From assembly GCA_017654935.2 (NCBI GenBank), contig CM065698.1, positions 39,901,938-39,965,937 on the forward strand: a DNA stretch of 64,000 nt, read 5' to 3'. The position numbers and the translations under genes were made by a program. Below, one piece after another: positions 34,451 through 47,884 of this stretch; the stretch's first letter is position 1; each line of letters opens with the position of its first letter. The notes beneath the pieces were generated by a model. The model made no database searches and was not told where the DNA came from. It saw only the letters and a program-made list of their open reading frames with translations. Source of the DNA: Phymorhynchus buccinoides. Lineage: Eukaryota; Mollusca; Gastropoda; Neogastropoda; Raphitomidae.

Positions 34451-36935
34451 GGAATCAAGTGCATTTTGCATTGAACTAAGTTATCAAACATTGAAGATTT
34501 TGGTGAACAGCTACCTAGCATTGTTAATGTTCTTGCTTTAAGTGTTTGTGTTAAACTGCAACATGCCTGTAAGAAAAGTATTTTGCACAATTTTTTTCCC
34601 CTTTGAAACTTGTATTAAATAGACTCCATTGTATCAAAGACACTGAAAAGAAAAGACTAACATCTGGTCCCTTTTCCCTATATGAGTAGTGAGGACAGAA
34701 ACACTGGTTATGTCCCTTTTAAACATGACACATTTACACGTCGATAGGCCAGTTGAAAATTCTCCGTTCAAATTCCAGTCTGAGTTTTTGGATAGCCGCC
34801 ACTGTGAAATGGTGTAACTACCCCACTAACGATAACTCTATCAGCCCGGCTCGCCGTAACTCTTAAGTAGTCCATCTTACCCATTTAGAGTCTTTGATTG
34901 TATTATCTCCAATCTCATGGGTTTTGTTTTCGTTTTGGGGGTGAAGAATGAGATAGACTGTATCCCTGTAAATATGAGGATATAGCTTTTTAGTTTCATT
35001 TCGATTTCTTGTTGTCAGTTTTTGCATGTGTCTGTGTGTGCATGGCTTGTGTTGATGTTTTAGCCAACATGTTTTTAAGGTGAGTTGTCTACAAGTTGGC
35101 AATTCTACTTAAGATGTGGAACAGTCTGGAAATTTGTGACAGATTGTGGGTCGAGTTGAAATGGGTTATTTTTGTTCCCCCCTCAATATTCTGTTTTTCT
35201 GGTTTTTTCTTGATATGTTTGTGATGCTTGCACATTGGGCTTGAGTTACGTAGCATGAATTTCAAAACTTTAAGTGTGGAGTTTTTGTATTCTGATGTGT
35301 GACAGTAATGAGATTTCTGAGTAAATTTGCTGTTGAAATAGTTTGATGGACTGGCGTTTTTGTTTGGTTATGAGTGAAGTTTGTCATGTTCAGTGGCGAG
35401 TCAGACTTTTGGGGTGATTGAGAATTTGATATATTAAAGTTCAAAACCAGTTTATAAAAACTGTCACTAGAAAGCACTTTCACTTTGCAAACCTGTGCCA
35501 AAGGAGAAAACTTTCAATGTCTTTTTTTTAAATGCACATTTAACCACATAGCTCGTTCCAAATTCTACGTATTAGTGATGTTAAACATTACATTAGTTGG
35601 GAGACAACTTGGTCTGTCATGAATATCTATCAATGATCCTTTGAAAAACTTTCATTAGTTGTCTCTTTGATTGGTACAAGAAAGCCTATTTTACATAACT
35701 TTTCTTTTCTCTTTTAGAAACAAAAGAACAAATTATTCTTCTGTTTGCTGTAAAAAAAAATCAAATGACTGTGTGCGTGAGCTCTTGTCTGAGTAACAGA
35801 GTTAAAGGCACAACTGGGCTATAAAAGAGCAGATCCCAGGAATCGGGTAGTCAGTTGTGAGTGGCGGAGAGAGAAATAAGCCAGCGACTCTCCTTTCGCC
35901 TGCGCCAGTTTAATTTTTCCCTCCTCTTTCGTTTGAAAAAGGTTAAGTGTTTATTGTAGAATGGTGGGAACCTTGTTACAGCTTCAGGTTGGCTCAGGGC
36001 TGGGTGAAATTGAATTAAAACAATGTGAAAGAGTTTTTTCTCTTTCGAAAGGTTTGCATTTTGTTAGTACTTTTTAGAGATTTTTGAAATCTTATTTTGA
36101 TTCAGTAAAAAAAAAAAAAAAAAAATTCAAGCAGTACACTCTTAGTCTTACGTGAATACACACAAAATCTATTCACAACTTGTACTGTAACTCGGCTAAA
36201 TAGTAATAGTAGTAAAGGCTTATAAAGTGTCCCATCTTCTTTTTCTTCTTCTTTGTTCCCGGCCATGTCAGATGGTGTGTCCCATCCAAATATTTTATTT
36301 TTAAATTAGGTTGCATTTGGATGCGAAAGGAAAGTAATGCTTCAATTTCAATCTTCATAATCATAAAACATTTCACTAAAATTTTCATTTTTGTCCAGTC
36401 AAGTAAAGTTTTAAAGGTGTTAGTAGATGGTGCATTTATTTTAGTTTGGGTGACTTTGAGTTCCAGGAGTTAGCATCTATGTTACTGAAACAATGCTTGC
36501 ATTTGTTATGCGGAACAACTACCTAGCATTTTAATGCTTAAAATAAATCCTGTATCCAATCAGAATTAAATAAGTCCGAAATCTATAATGCTCTGGGTGT
36601 CTTCATTTACATCGCCAATAAAATTGTTGACAGAAAGTCTTATGAAGACTATAAGGTCTTTTGATTGGAGGCACACTACAGACATCATTATTCTGGAGAA
36701 GTGCAGAAGCATTAACCACCTTTACCAGAACCATCTCTTCACTACAAGAAATACATTGTGTAGTATAGGTCATTCATTGATCAATATTAAAGTACAAGAA
36801 GAGGAACAAATGACGTATACGCAGTCAAAGAGAGAATTCATAAGCAACAGTATTCAAATGAAAACGAAAACCTTTCTACCACAATTGTACTGTTCTATAT
36901 CACTGAATGCCAGTCTTAGTCTTATAGCGTCCTGG
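34451..36935. other. Non-coding DNA, mirror of 7,030-9,515
   Basis: Nearly identical to the left arm here; only the promoter-like site at 35,820 is called. Confidence 0.45.
35820..35856 (+). promoter_or_regulatory. Candidate TATA/initiator core promoter (right)
   Basis: Mirror of the left site: TATAAAAG at 35,820-35,827, TCAGTT at 35,851-35,856. The next 700 bases show no gene. Confidence 0.3.
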
Positions 36936-38088
36936 GCGTGTAATCGTGAGAGCGTCTTAGACACTCAACACGGATAGTAGTCTGTAAACTAGGCTAAACA
37001 GCCAATTGTTTTGGATAGTTTAGTCTGAAATTTTCATACTACTACCCGTGTTGACTGTCTAAAACGCACTCATGAGTACACGCACTGATCGCAGAGGAGG
37101 CAACTGCTATTCTGGAGGACTAAGTTGGAGTTCACTTGCAGTTACAGTGACGAATCATTGCCCAGGAGACATCCCCGTTCTCTCATTTGAGAAGTCTTTC
37201 CTAAAGTTAGCGTTGGAGGGGTTGAGGGTCTTCAATCGCCAGCTAATCCCCAATAAACTTCATAAGGCACTGACTCTTAACAGGCAAGAACGATAATCTT
37301 ATGTAGATGGTGCATGAGACAGGGGCAGAGAACTTTCAGTATAAAGCCTCATTCGAAAAAAAACCTTATTTGAATGATGGCTCCAATAAAATATAAATTT
37401 TAATGGATTATATCTAGAACTCTAGGCTTTAACTTCACGAAAGTTCCATGTGAAAATAGGGTTTTATGACCTTTTCGGCCATGTGGGGCATTTGTGAATA
37501 CAAAGATGGTGGGGAACAATACTGGAGGCAGTGCCTAAAAAACCAGTAAAGTCTTGATTTTTTAATAATACAGGTGTAGCGCAGTAACCACGCCTCGGTT
37601 AAACCTCATCGGCTATGGTACCACCACAATTGACGAAAGTTCCATGTCACCTGTTTGTAACTTTACAGCAAACCGAGCAAACAACAAAGAAAAGATCACC
37701 CAAAGTGTTAAATTGAATATCCCTGTGATTTTACAAACCGTAGTCATAACTCAATACAAATGGAATAGTCTGATGTATTCAAAATTTCTCAAAACCTATC
37801 AGCGGTTTTTTGAATGATTATTCTAGCACTAACAAATAAACAAACAAAAATCCAATCAATCTCAAAGCTGCCTCAGAATAGAAGTAATTATACATATTTT
37901 AAACATACTGTAATAATAAAAAGAAAATCATTTGGAACCCAACAAGACAGCATGCTATTTCAACATACTGTACATCCAGGTATTACATGACATTGTATTA
38001 AGAACAAATATTTTCACAGATTCCTTTAAAATTACTAGGCATGTTTGACCAACAGAGAAAAGGACGTAATCACTACTACTAAAAGTAC

Positions 38089-38684
38089 TGCCAGTACTAC
38101 CGGTTACCGGAGAAAACGGCCCTTGTCCTTCGAAAACGACCCTACTCGGAAAACGAAAACGGCCCTACTGTCAAAAACGAAAACGGCCCTACTCAAAATA
38201 CGAAAACGGCCCTAGTCATACAAAAACGGCCCTACTCAGAATACAAAAACGGCCCTAATGTCAATAACGGAATCCAAACGGAATAACGGAATCCATTTGT
38301 AGTTTATGCTTTGTTCTTCTTTTTTTATGCACTACAGTTTACATTGTCAATTTTTTTTAAATTGATATGAGAGTTTGACTTTGAATTTTAAAAGAATTGA
38401 TTTCTTTTCACGTGTGTTACACATTTTGCATGAAGCATGTCACTAGAAATATGAGTGGCCATGAAAGGGAACTTTCAACAGTTGAGGTTAAGTACACGTG
38501 AACATTTCTCAATCTTCACCCATTGCAACACAATGACATTTAAGTCATATTATGACTGGCATATCACTTTGTTGCTATGAGGAAAGAGAAAATTGTTGAC
38601 GTGTATTGAGACCTGTGCCAGCATTTGTGTTTGTTGTGCTGACACTAGTAACAGTGACACACACACATACAGAGCACACCACTG

Positions 38685-38743
<59 letters not shown>

Positions 38744-39038
38744 TTAGCTTATTCTTTAACCCTCAATAAAGATCATTTTGACTTGACTTGACACACACAC
38801 ACACACACACACACACGCGCGCGCGCGCAGAGGCGAGAGAGAGAGAGAGAGAAGGGCCGTTTTCGTAACTAGAAGGGCCGTTTTCGTCCCGAGTACCGGG
38901 GCCGTTTTCGTAACCAGTAGGGCCGTTTTCGTCCCGGGTACCGGGGCCGTTTTCGTAACTAGTAGGGCCGTTTTCGTCCCGGGTACCGGGGCCGTTTTCG
39001 TAGCTAGTAGGGCCGTTTTCACCAGTCACCGTACTACC
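38089..39038. mobile_element. Foldback element F (right mirror)
   Basis: Mirror of 4,926-5,892. Motif arrays and spacing are kept; the GT runs are shorter and GAGAGAGA replaces part of the flank. Confidence 0.65.
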
Positions 39039-39455
39039 AGCTAGTCCTACTTCTCGTTAAACAGCTTGCTCAACAATCAAGCTTAGGTTCTAAAGTTAAT
39101 TATAAGCCTGGACTGCATCCCATTCTGTAGGGTTTGCAAGAAAACAACTTCTGCTTCGGTCGTTAACACAATTTTCAACTTCAATATACCACCTTTTAAC
39201 CTTCATTATCATTTTTTTTAATAAATTGTGTTCTTTAAATTATACAGACACAACATGTCTTTAAAACATACACATTTTTTAAGTGATTTAAACGGCCAAA
39301 CTATTGTCTAATTATATGAACCGTGGGAAAACACGCATATCGCAAGAAATCGTGTGCTTTCCTCCAGATAGTCCATTCGTAAACAAGATAGAAAGCTCAG
39401 TCCTAATAATTCCAGTATCCTAAAATACAAACAGAGAAAACAAAACAAGCTTTTT

Positions 39456-39849
39456 TTTCTTGTCTGAAACTGTCTCCCAGAAGAAGTTGCCTCCTCTCAG
39501 TCATTGGAAGCATTCAAAAGAGGCAGGCTCCACAAACATCTCCACTGAAACTAAAACAAGGGAACTAGGGGCCATATATCAAAGTACTGTACAGAACCAT
39601 CTTACAGAACCATCGTATCCCAGCAAGATCAAAATCAACTACAGCAAGATCTCCTACACCTTGCTGAATGGGAAAAGAGCTGGGATATGCAATTCCATCC
39701 AGGAAAATGTACCGTCTCTGTCTGTGTCCAGAAGCAGAACACCTCTTCACCATAGCTACCACCTGTATGGTCACACTCTGGACACCGTAGCATCAGGAAA
39801 ATACCTTGGAATTACCATCCAGGACATCAACTGGGATGGTCATAGATAA
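39456..39849 (+). pseudogene. Second LINE fragment (mirror)
   Basis: Mirror of 4,124-4,503; one continuous 129-codon frame ends YLGITIQDINWDGHR. Confidence 0.6.
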
Positions 39850-39876
39850 TTAACATCACAGCCACGGCAAACTGCA

Positions 39877-40661
39877 ATGATGACCCGGCCAAATTGCAAG
39901 AGGACCTTCGGCAGACTGGAAGACTGGGAAAGAGAGTGGGACATGGCATTCCACCCCGCCAAGTGTAGCCAGCTGCCTCTGACGCGCAGCAAAAAGCCAC
40001 TCAATGCCAACTCCAGCTACAGCCTGCATGGCCATAGCCTTGATAGAGTGTCCTCGGCAAAATACCTTGGGGTCACCCTGCAGACCGACCTCTCATGGGG
40101 AGCCCACATTGAGGCTGTCTGTGCGAATGAAGGCCGAACAGAACCCTGGGCTTCCCGAGACGAAACCTGAAGGTGTGCTCTGCAACAACAAAAGAGCTTG
40201 CATACAAGGCCATGGTGAGACCTGTTGTAGAATACGCTAGCCCAGTCTGGAATCCACACACCAACAGGCTCATCACGGAACTTGAAAAAGTCCAGCGAAG
40301 AGCTGCGAGGTTTGTCCTCAACCGGCACAGAAACACCTCCAGTGTCGGTGCTATGCTGCAGCAGCTGCAGTGGCAACCACTAGCTGAACGCCGCCGAGCC
40401 TCCAGACTGACCACGTTCTTCAAAATCTTGAACGGACAAGCCTGTGTACGATGTCCTGCCTTGACGCCCTTACCCCCTACAAACAGAAGACACAGCCACA
40501 GTCAACAATACCAGCGGATCACCTCGAGGACAGACTACAGAAAGTACTCATTTTCCCCCCGCACCGTCTGTGACTGGAATAATCTGTCCCCTGAAATAGT
40601 CCAGTCTCCCACGCTCAGCACCTTCACCTCGAGGGTGCTGAACTCGCGGTACTGCACATAA
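39877..40661 (+). pseudogene. LINE C-terminal region (mirror, less damaged)
   Basis: Mirror of 3,320-4,090. The second frame (40,173-40,661) is open for 162 codons through YSFSPRTVCDWNNLSPEIVQ to the stop. The left copy is broken before this motif, so one arm has an indel the other lacks. Confidence 0.8.
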
Positions 40662-41214
40662 AAACATATCACTTTCGCGCATGCATCATGTGCGGCCTGC
40701 TGGGTGGTAGCGCATGATTCATATACATATTCCCCTCCGCATGCATCGTGTGGGGCCCGGGTGTTCCTGGCTAAGCCGGGCATGCTTAACGGTCGTGCAT
40801 GACTCAAACAGATATCTTTTTTCTGCATGCATCATGTGAGGCCCGAGCGTCGTGCATGACTTACTCCTTCTTCTATCTTGCATCTCACTAAAATTTACTG
40901 AACCCATTTCAAGCCAGTATTTACCCAGTATTTTTACTCAGCCAAGTTCATCTATTCATATCTTTTATATCATCTTAAAAAAACAAATGATTATCTAATA
41001 TTTAATACCTATCTGAAATTATAAAATAAATACGCAACCAAATTGCTCTCTTCATATCCTTTCAATAGCATTGTAAACAACAAACGCTTTTCTATTATGT
41101 AATATATTTCTCAAATCCTATCTCATCCTGTGCTGTGCATCTTTGTCTTTGAACCCCTGTATATATGTTAATGATTGCCGATAAACGGCAGGTGGACATT
41201 ACTGGAAGAAGAAG

Positions 41215-41640
41215 AACAGAATGCTGGGCTACCTGCGGCAAAACCTCAAGATTGCCTCAACAGAACTGAGAGGAAAAGCATATCTGACTCTTGTCAGACC
41301 CCTGCTAGAACCCTATGCCAGTTATCTCTGTGGGCGACCCTCAGTCACACTTGGAGGAATAAGAACAGAATCGAAATATAATACAGAGAAGGGTGGATCG
41401 CTTCACATTCAACCGCTACTACAACACCTCCAGTGTCACTGACATGATGTCCCAGTTAGGGTGGCCCACACTTGAGCAGCGCAGGAAAACCAGCAGGCTG
41501 ACAATGCTTTACAAAATCCAGCACGGCATTGTTCAGGTTGACAACACCAGGCTCATCCCAGCACAGAGCCGCCATATAAATGGAATGTCCAGCAACTGCA
41601 GGTTATCAATACTAGGCCCTACTTGTGGCGGTGCCATAGC
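41215..41640 (+). pseudogene. LINE C-terminal fragment (mirror)
   Basis: Right-arm counterpart of 2,374-2,766 with frames at 41,221-41,442 and 41,393-41,653. Same truncation, with a few indels (PLLEPYASYLCG against PLLEYASFCG). Confidence 0.75.
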
Positions 41641-42039
41641 CGATGAGGTTTAACCGAGGCGTGGTCACCGCTACAGCTATCTGTATTAATTTTTTTTAAA
41701 TCGGGACTTTACTGGTTTCGTACTGCCTCCGGACATTGCCTCCAATATTGTTCCAACCATATTTGTATTTACAAAATGTCCCATATGTGTCTGATTCAGA
41801 CCGAGAGGACGTGAAACTCCATTTTCTCTCTCTGCATCCACTGCCGCACAGAATCCTGACCGAAATTAATTTTTCCCTCGAACGATCCGTGAGATGGCTG
41901 TGTCTGCCTCCTGTCCCAGGACCTTCCACTCATCCACCAAACTGCAATATATTTTTGTTATAAATAAGGTGTTCCTGTTTTGACGCAGCATCATGTTGGG
42001 GATCCACAGGGAGAACCTAACTGCTGGGTCATTGTAGAC

Positions 42040-42290
<251 letters not shown>

Positions 42291-42309
42291 TCTCCGACTT
42301 CGAACCTCG

Positions 42310-42870
42310 ACCAAAATAGTACCATTCTTCTTCTTCGTTCCCATGCCATATGGCCATAATGAGTAAGGGTACGTATGTGTCCGTTTTTTCAGTTTTCACT
42401 GGTCTTCCCACTGCTTGCAGCCGACACATTCCGATCTAGGAGCTCAATGGAGAAAATTTGTTTGAAAAAAAGCCAGTAAGTCAGAAAGATATTAGATGGT
42501 AGAAAAGCAAAGGGAAAAGGCAGAGTCACGGAGTGGCAGATTAGAGGAAATTACAAACACAAAACTTCCAGAAGGTGGGGGGAACTTGTTTTATGAAAGC
42601 TCACCCCCCACCCCCCGGCTATTCCCACGGGAGATACACGTCGTGGATAGGTCGGGGTCTGTCCAGTCTCCCGTATGGATGGCCGAGGGCATCCACCCAC
42701 GCCCCAACAGTACCATAAAAAACCCAAACTGTTGATTGTGGGTACTTACAGAAGAAGAGAGTAGTGGTAAATGAAGGGCAGGGCTGTGCCGGTCGGGGTT
42801 CATCCCTAGTGACCGCTACGGTAGCCGGATTGTTCTTGCCTGGATACTGCCAAATAAAGATCTATGGTCC
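42310..42870 (+). repeat. Dispersed repeat E, long copy (right)
   Basis: Mirror of 1,138-1,690 with the same block order inverted and small indels. Confidence 0.75.
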
Positions 42871-43129
42871 ATTTTAAAATTAAAATTAAAATCCTACAGA
42901 TCCACATGAGGTTTTAATTGATGTTTCCTTTCCTTTCGCCATTACTCCCATCTCCCCGCTTTCTAACTTCTTGTCTTCTTACTGCCCCCCAAAGTGCAGC
43001 AGGCAGAAATCCTTCAGTCACTGATGAAGTTGGCTGGCCTGAAAACCGCGAAGAAAGAATTCTGAATTGAGGGGTGTGGAGTGTTACGATCCCTTCTTGT
43101 TGAACAGTTTGTTGCTGTTGTTTGTGGTG

Positions 43130-43335
43130 GTGGTAGTGGTGTGTGTGTGTGGGTGGTGTGTGTGGTGTGTGTTGTGTGTGTGTGTTTGTGTGTTGTGTGT
43201 GTGTGTGTATGTGTGTGTGGCGGCGCGCGCGTGCGTGCACGTGTGCGTGTATGCCGCACGCGTAAGGGCGCATGTGTGAGTCAGTGTGTGTATATGCGCG
43301 CGCGTGCGTCCGCGCGCGCGTGCGTGTGTGTTATT
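43130..43335. repeat. Interrupted GT/GC microsatellite (mirror)
   Basis: Right-arm counterpart of 656-872. The clean run is replaced by TGGTGTGTGTGG-type interruptions. Confidence 0.9.
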
Positions 43336-43361
43336 CATGTTATATTGTTATTGTATATCCT

Positions 43362-43722
43362 CTTTTAAAGGTGGACCCGACGGATGAGTTTGTTGGAGAT
43401 TTTTTGCGAATAACACGTCGAGATCACAAGAAAGACAGCCTTTACAAGGTCGAACACTCATTTGCCTCTGTTTCCTTCTTCTTCTTCCGTAATGTCGGCA
43501 CCTGCCGTTTATTTGGCGAATTATTGCATATCAGGGGTTTAAAGGTGCCCAGAAATCAAACCGTCAAAACGGCGATTCCTCCTTGGTGGATATGCCGGAG
43601 AGATAAGCCATTTTGGGGGGAGGGGGGGGGGATGGCCGGGATGGTGGAGATAACTCAATGTGGTTTGAAGCTTTTTTTTTGTGCAGTATAAAAGAGCTAT
43701 TTTCTTTGTTGTGAGCGAAACT
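43362..43722 (+). mobile_element. Half copy of element B (mirror)
   Basis: Right-arm partner of 276-631: starts near TTAAAGGTGGACCCGACGG and runs to GTGAGCGAAACTC. Confidence 0.75.
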
Positions 43723-43732
43723 CATTAATCAA

Positions 43733-43947
43733 TAGGGGAAGACGGGTAAACACGCATGGGCGGGTAAACGCCCACCCCATTGTTCTCATGAAATGAAGCC
43801 ATTTCAGTCTCATTTTTCACATGGACGAGCGTTAATTGTCTAGCATTCGTCCTCATTGCTAATTTTGACTGAAATTTTCCTTATTTCATGAGATAATTGG
43901 GGGTGGGCTTCTTACCCGCCCATGCGCTTTTTACCCCGTCTTCCCTA
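43733..43947 (-). mobile_element. MITE A (mirror copy)
   Basis: Palindrome partner of 56-273, now 215 bp with scattered errors (GACGGGTAAACACGCATGG). It is not an independent insertion. Confidence 0.9.
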
Positions 43948-44000
43948 AATCAATATTTTTATTGTCCATTTCAGTACAGGAATTCTTTTTGCAGCGATAA

Positions 44001-44619
44001 CATCAACCAAACACACAATAAAGTCAGAGACATAGTAATGTAGGAAAGACAAAAAATAAAACACTGTGCGCACATCACACTTCTTGGTCACCCCACCACC
44101 ACCACACACAACACATACACGCCCACATATACGCACACCACAACACACACATCATGGCACGCATACCGTGGGCCATTTTCTACCCATACCATCTAACTTA
44201 TATTACATACATACACCTATGTTTTTACACATACATTATACAAACATACAACTTGCTTCACATGTAAATTACATGAATATCAAATATCTTAGGTCTATAT
44301 GTCATAATTCGCATACAACTTACCTTATCTAAATGTATACACAAACATACATGATAGGCCTACATATAGATACATAGATCCACTGTTAGATATAAAGACG
44401 ATAGATAGACAGATGCATACATACACACATACATCATACAACATACATACCTAGCATCATACATACATACATACATAACATACATACATACTACATTACC
44501 ATACTACATAATACTACATAAAATACACACACATACATACGATACAAAAATTCATACATTGTGTATTTGGGAATTATAAAGCAACATTATGAACACCACC
44601 TGCACCAACGTTAGTCCAA
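44001..44619. other. Unpaired contig end with (ATAC)-type repeats
   Basis: Beyond base 44,000 the mirror would fall left of the window. ATAC/CATA repeats dominate 44,200-44,560. The contig stops at 44,619. Confidence 0.7.
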
Positions 44620-45119
44620 NNNNNNNNNNNNNNNNNNNNNNNNNNNNNNNNNNNNNNNNNNNNNNNNNNNNNNNNNNNNNNNNNNNNNNNNNNNNNNNNN
44701 NNNNNNNNNNNNNNNNNNNNNNNNNNNNNNNNNNNNNNNNNNNNNNNNNNNNNNNNNNNNNNNNNNNNNNNNNNNNNNNNNNNNNNNNNNNNNNNNNNNN
44801 NNNNNNNNNNNNNNNNNNNNNNNNNNNNNNNNNNNNNNNNNNNNNNNNNNNNNNNNNNNNNNNNNNNNNNNNNNNNNNNNNNNNNNNNNNNNNNNNNNNN
44901 NNNNNNNNNNNNNNNNNNNNNNNNNNNNNNNNNNNNNNNNNNNNNNNNNNNNNNNNNNNNNNNNNNNNNNNNNNNNNNNNNNNNNNNNNNNNNNNNNNNN
45001 NNNNNNNNNNNNNNNNNNNNNNNNNNNNNNNNNNNNNNNNNNNNNNNNNNNNNNNNNNNNNNNNNNNNNNNNNNNNNNNNNNNNNNNNNNNNNNNNNNNN
45101 NNNNNNNNNNNNNNNNNNN
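44620..45119. other. Scaffold gap, 500 N
   Basis: Exactly 500 N, a conventional fixed-size gap, so true distance is unknown. The giant palindrome and the downstream LINE belong to different contigs. Confidence 0.99.
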
Positions 45120-46640
45120 TATCGTCACAACTTCTTCTGGGCTAACTTAAACTTTATTATTCTAATTAAACGTAAGGCCAGTACTGAAATCAAATGTAAG
45201 TCTAAACTTATTTTTCTTGTCATACGATTCTAATTTATCTGTTTTGTTTCCAATATATTCCTTCATGTCATTTAGAAAGATGGAAAATAAAAGTGGTGAC
45301 AAGTTTTCGACCTGTCTCACACCTGTATTGCACTCATAAAAAGATGACAAAGAACCATTCCATGAAATGCAAGACTTTGCTTTGGCGTATAAAGTTTTTA
45401 TTACTTTAGACAAGTTTCCTCTAATATTAATATTTAGCAGTTTTTGCCATAGCAAAGCACGGTCTACGAAATCAAAAGCTTTTTCATAGTCTACAAAAAC
45501 ACAATATAGTTTCTTCTTCTTAAAAAGAAAAAAGTCAACAATTGAATGCAAAGTGAATATATGATCTGTACCAGACAACCCTTTTCTGAAGCCTGCTTGT
45601 TCATTACCCAAGATGTTATTTGAATCTAGGAATTTAGTCAGGCGGGTATTTAACAAGCATGTAAATAGTTTTGCCAAAACAGCTGAGAATAGAGATGCCC
45701 CTATAATTATCAGGGTTATCAGTGCTACCTTTTTTCTTATACATGGGCTTAATGATACCCATTGACCAATCATTAGGCACATTTCCACTTTTCAGTATCA
45801 AATTAAAGAATTTCGTAAAAATTCCTAACATTTTTGGTGACGCAGATTTAAGAAATTCATTTATGATTTGGTCTATCCCACACGCTTTATTATTTCTCAA
45901 TTTTAGAATTGCTTCTTTTACTTCAGCTTCAGTGAACAGATTGTTTAGATAACTAATATCAACATCATCATTGTTAGTTTCATCAGAATCGTCAGGTTCA
46001 GTCACGTCAGTCGAATCAGTCTTGTCATTGAACTGCTTGAAATATTCAAAAAAACATGTCACACGTTATTTTGCTGCAGGTTTCATTCTTAACTTGAGTA
46101 GATCCATTTAATAGTTTCCAAAATGTTGAGGGATCACTACTTCGTAAATTGCGTATCTTTTTGAATAGATCAGATTGAAGTTTTCGAATAGACTTTAATA
46201 ATTGTTTTTTGTAGGCTTTGCTCGCTGTGGTTTTAGTTTCTTTTGCGGGATCATCTTGATTGATTCTGGCAACATTTTTAGCATTAAAAAAACTCTTCCC
46301 TTTTCTTTTCACAGTCCGCATCGAACCACTCACAGTCCTCTGTCTGTCTGTTCATCGTACGGCGTCTGGCCTTTCTTTTTGGTTTCTTCTTTATAATGCC
46401 AGAATTGCTTGCAGCTGCCTTCATAATTTCGCAAATGTGTTTGTAAACATCATTTATACCATCATCTGATATGGGTGCATCTTCCAAAAGTATGTTACCC
46501 AGCAAAATATCCAATGAACTATGACTCAATATCGTTATCGTTAAGCATTTCCACAAAATCACTTGCTTTGTCTTGGGTCCACTGAGGCCGTGATGGGGCA
46601 CCTACATTTTGTTTATTACTGATGTCATCTCCACTATCGA
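45120..46640 (-). pseudogene. Non-LTR retrotransposon (linker and RT fingers/palm), cut by the gap
   Basis: Read 5' to 3' on the minus strand across at least three frame changes: a linker with CEWFDADCEKKREEFF, then SDPSTFWKLLNGSTQ, then RT blocks LRNNKACGIDQIINEFLK, IIKPMYKKKGSTDNPDNYRG, NILGNEQAGFRKGLSGTDHI, motif A FVDYEKAFDFVDRALLW, and motif B as GVRQVENLSPLLF (family GVRQG; Gly is Val here). The catalytic FxDD box and C-terminus would lie in or beyond the gap. No endonuclease seen. The 5' side ends at element B (TTAA, 46,651). Clade not assigned; different from the LINE at 60,329-64,000. Confidence 0.82.
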
Positions 46641-46650
46641 AGAAAAGTGC

Positions 46651-47168
46651 TTAAGGAGACACCCTGACGGATGCGTTTTTCCAAGAGACACGTCGAGATC
46701 ACAAGGAAAACATCCTTTACAGAGATCGCAACTCACTTTGCTCTGGTTTTCCAGAAATCAAACCATCAAATCGTCGATTCCTCCTTGGCGGAGGTGCTGG
46801 AAGTCAGATTATTTCAGTGAAAGACAAGCCACTTGCCTTATCTTTTCTAATGGCCGCCTGAGTCAGACCAAATCGTTTGCACGAAATTTCCACAATATAA
46901 GCCTTTTTTTTTTAAAGCTATTGTATACAGTTTACTAAAAGGAGTTTTGCTCACAACAAAGGAAATAGCTCCTTTTTTTTTGCTGCACTATAAAGAAAAA
47001 GCTTCAAACACTCTTGAGTGGCCTCCATCCACCCCATCCAAAATGGCTTCTCTCTCCGGCAACTCCACCAAGAAGGAATCGCCGTTTTGACTTCTAGGAA
47101 ACCAGAGCAAATGAGTGTTCCGATCCTTGGAAAGGCTGTCTTTCTGGTGACCTCGACGTGTTTCTTGC
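46651..47168 (+). mobile_element. Element B, 3'-truncated copy
   Basis: Starts TTAAGGAGACACCCTGACGG and runs through CGATTCCTCCTTGGCGGAGG, the inverted centre and CGACGTGTTTCTTGCA. The terminal CAAACTCATCC...CCCCTTTAA is missing, replaced at about 47,170 by another inverted repeat. Confidence 0.75.
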
Positions 47169-47175
47169 AGCTACA

Positions 47176-47258
47176 TTTCGAGGGGTGAATGCCAGAACTG
47201 TCTGTCTGTGATCTTTATTCCTTTTGAGATAGACCGTTCTGGCAGGCACCCCTCGAAT
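47176..47258. repeat. 83-bp hairpin-forming inverted repeat
   Basis: ATTTCGAGGGGTGAATGCCA and its near-inverse GGCAGGCACCCCTCGAATTT, about 25-bp arms with CAGAAC/GTTCTG, around a 30-odd-base loop. Lies exactly where element B loses its end. Confidence 0.6.
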
Positions 47259-47340
47259 TTTGAAGATTGAAGATAATGGTCTGCTTGATCCATTTTTCCC
47301 TTGTTCCCAATCGTGTCTCTTAATTTTAACATTATCTTCT

Positions 47341-47606
<266 letters not shown>

Positions 47607-47762
47607 ACAGAGAGAGGTGTTTAGTAATATCTAAAGCCACTAACAGTTAAAGGGAAGTTACCCTGTTAAATGACTCATTTATTGAGCATGGTTGTAGCCC
47701 TTTGATTTTGTACTTCTTCCGTGTTGGTTAGGTTATATATGTCGTATAGAATGTTGACCCGC

Positions 47763-47880
47763 GTAGAATGCATACATTCCACGGCCTAAAATGTAGAATG
47801 TGTACATTCTATGGGATTTTTTTGTAGAAAGTTGACGTCGGTATACTTTCTATGGGTTTTGTTGTAGAATGTATATATGT
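47763..47880. repeat. Left array of TAGAATG palindromes
   Basis: TAGAATGCATACATTCCA (47,764), TAGAATGTGTACATTCTA (47,794-47,811), TAGAAAG...CTTTCTA (47,826-47,853) and a half site GTAGAATGTATATATG. Each can fold into a small hairpin. Confidence 0.65.
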
Positions 47881-47884
47881 CGTG

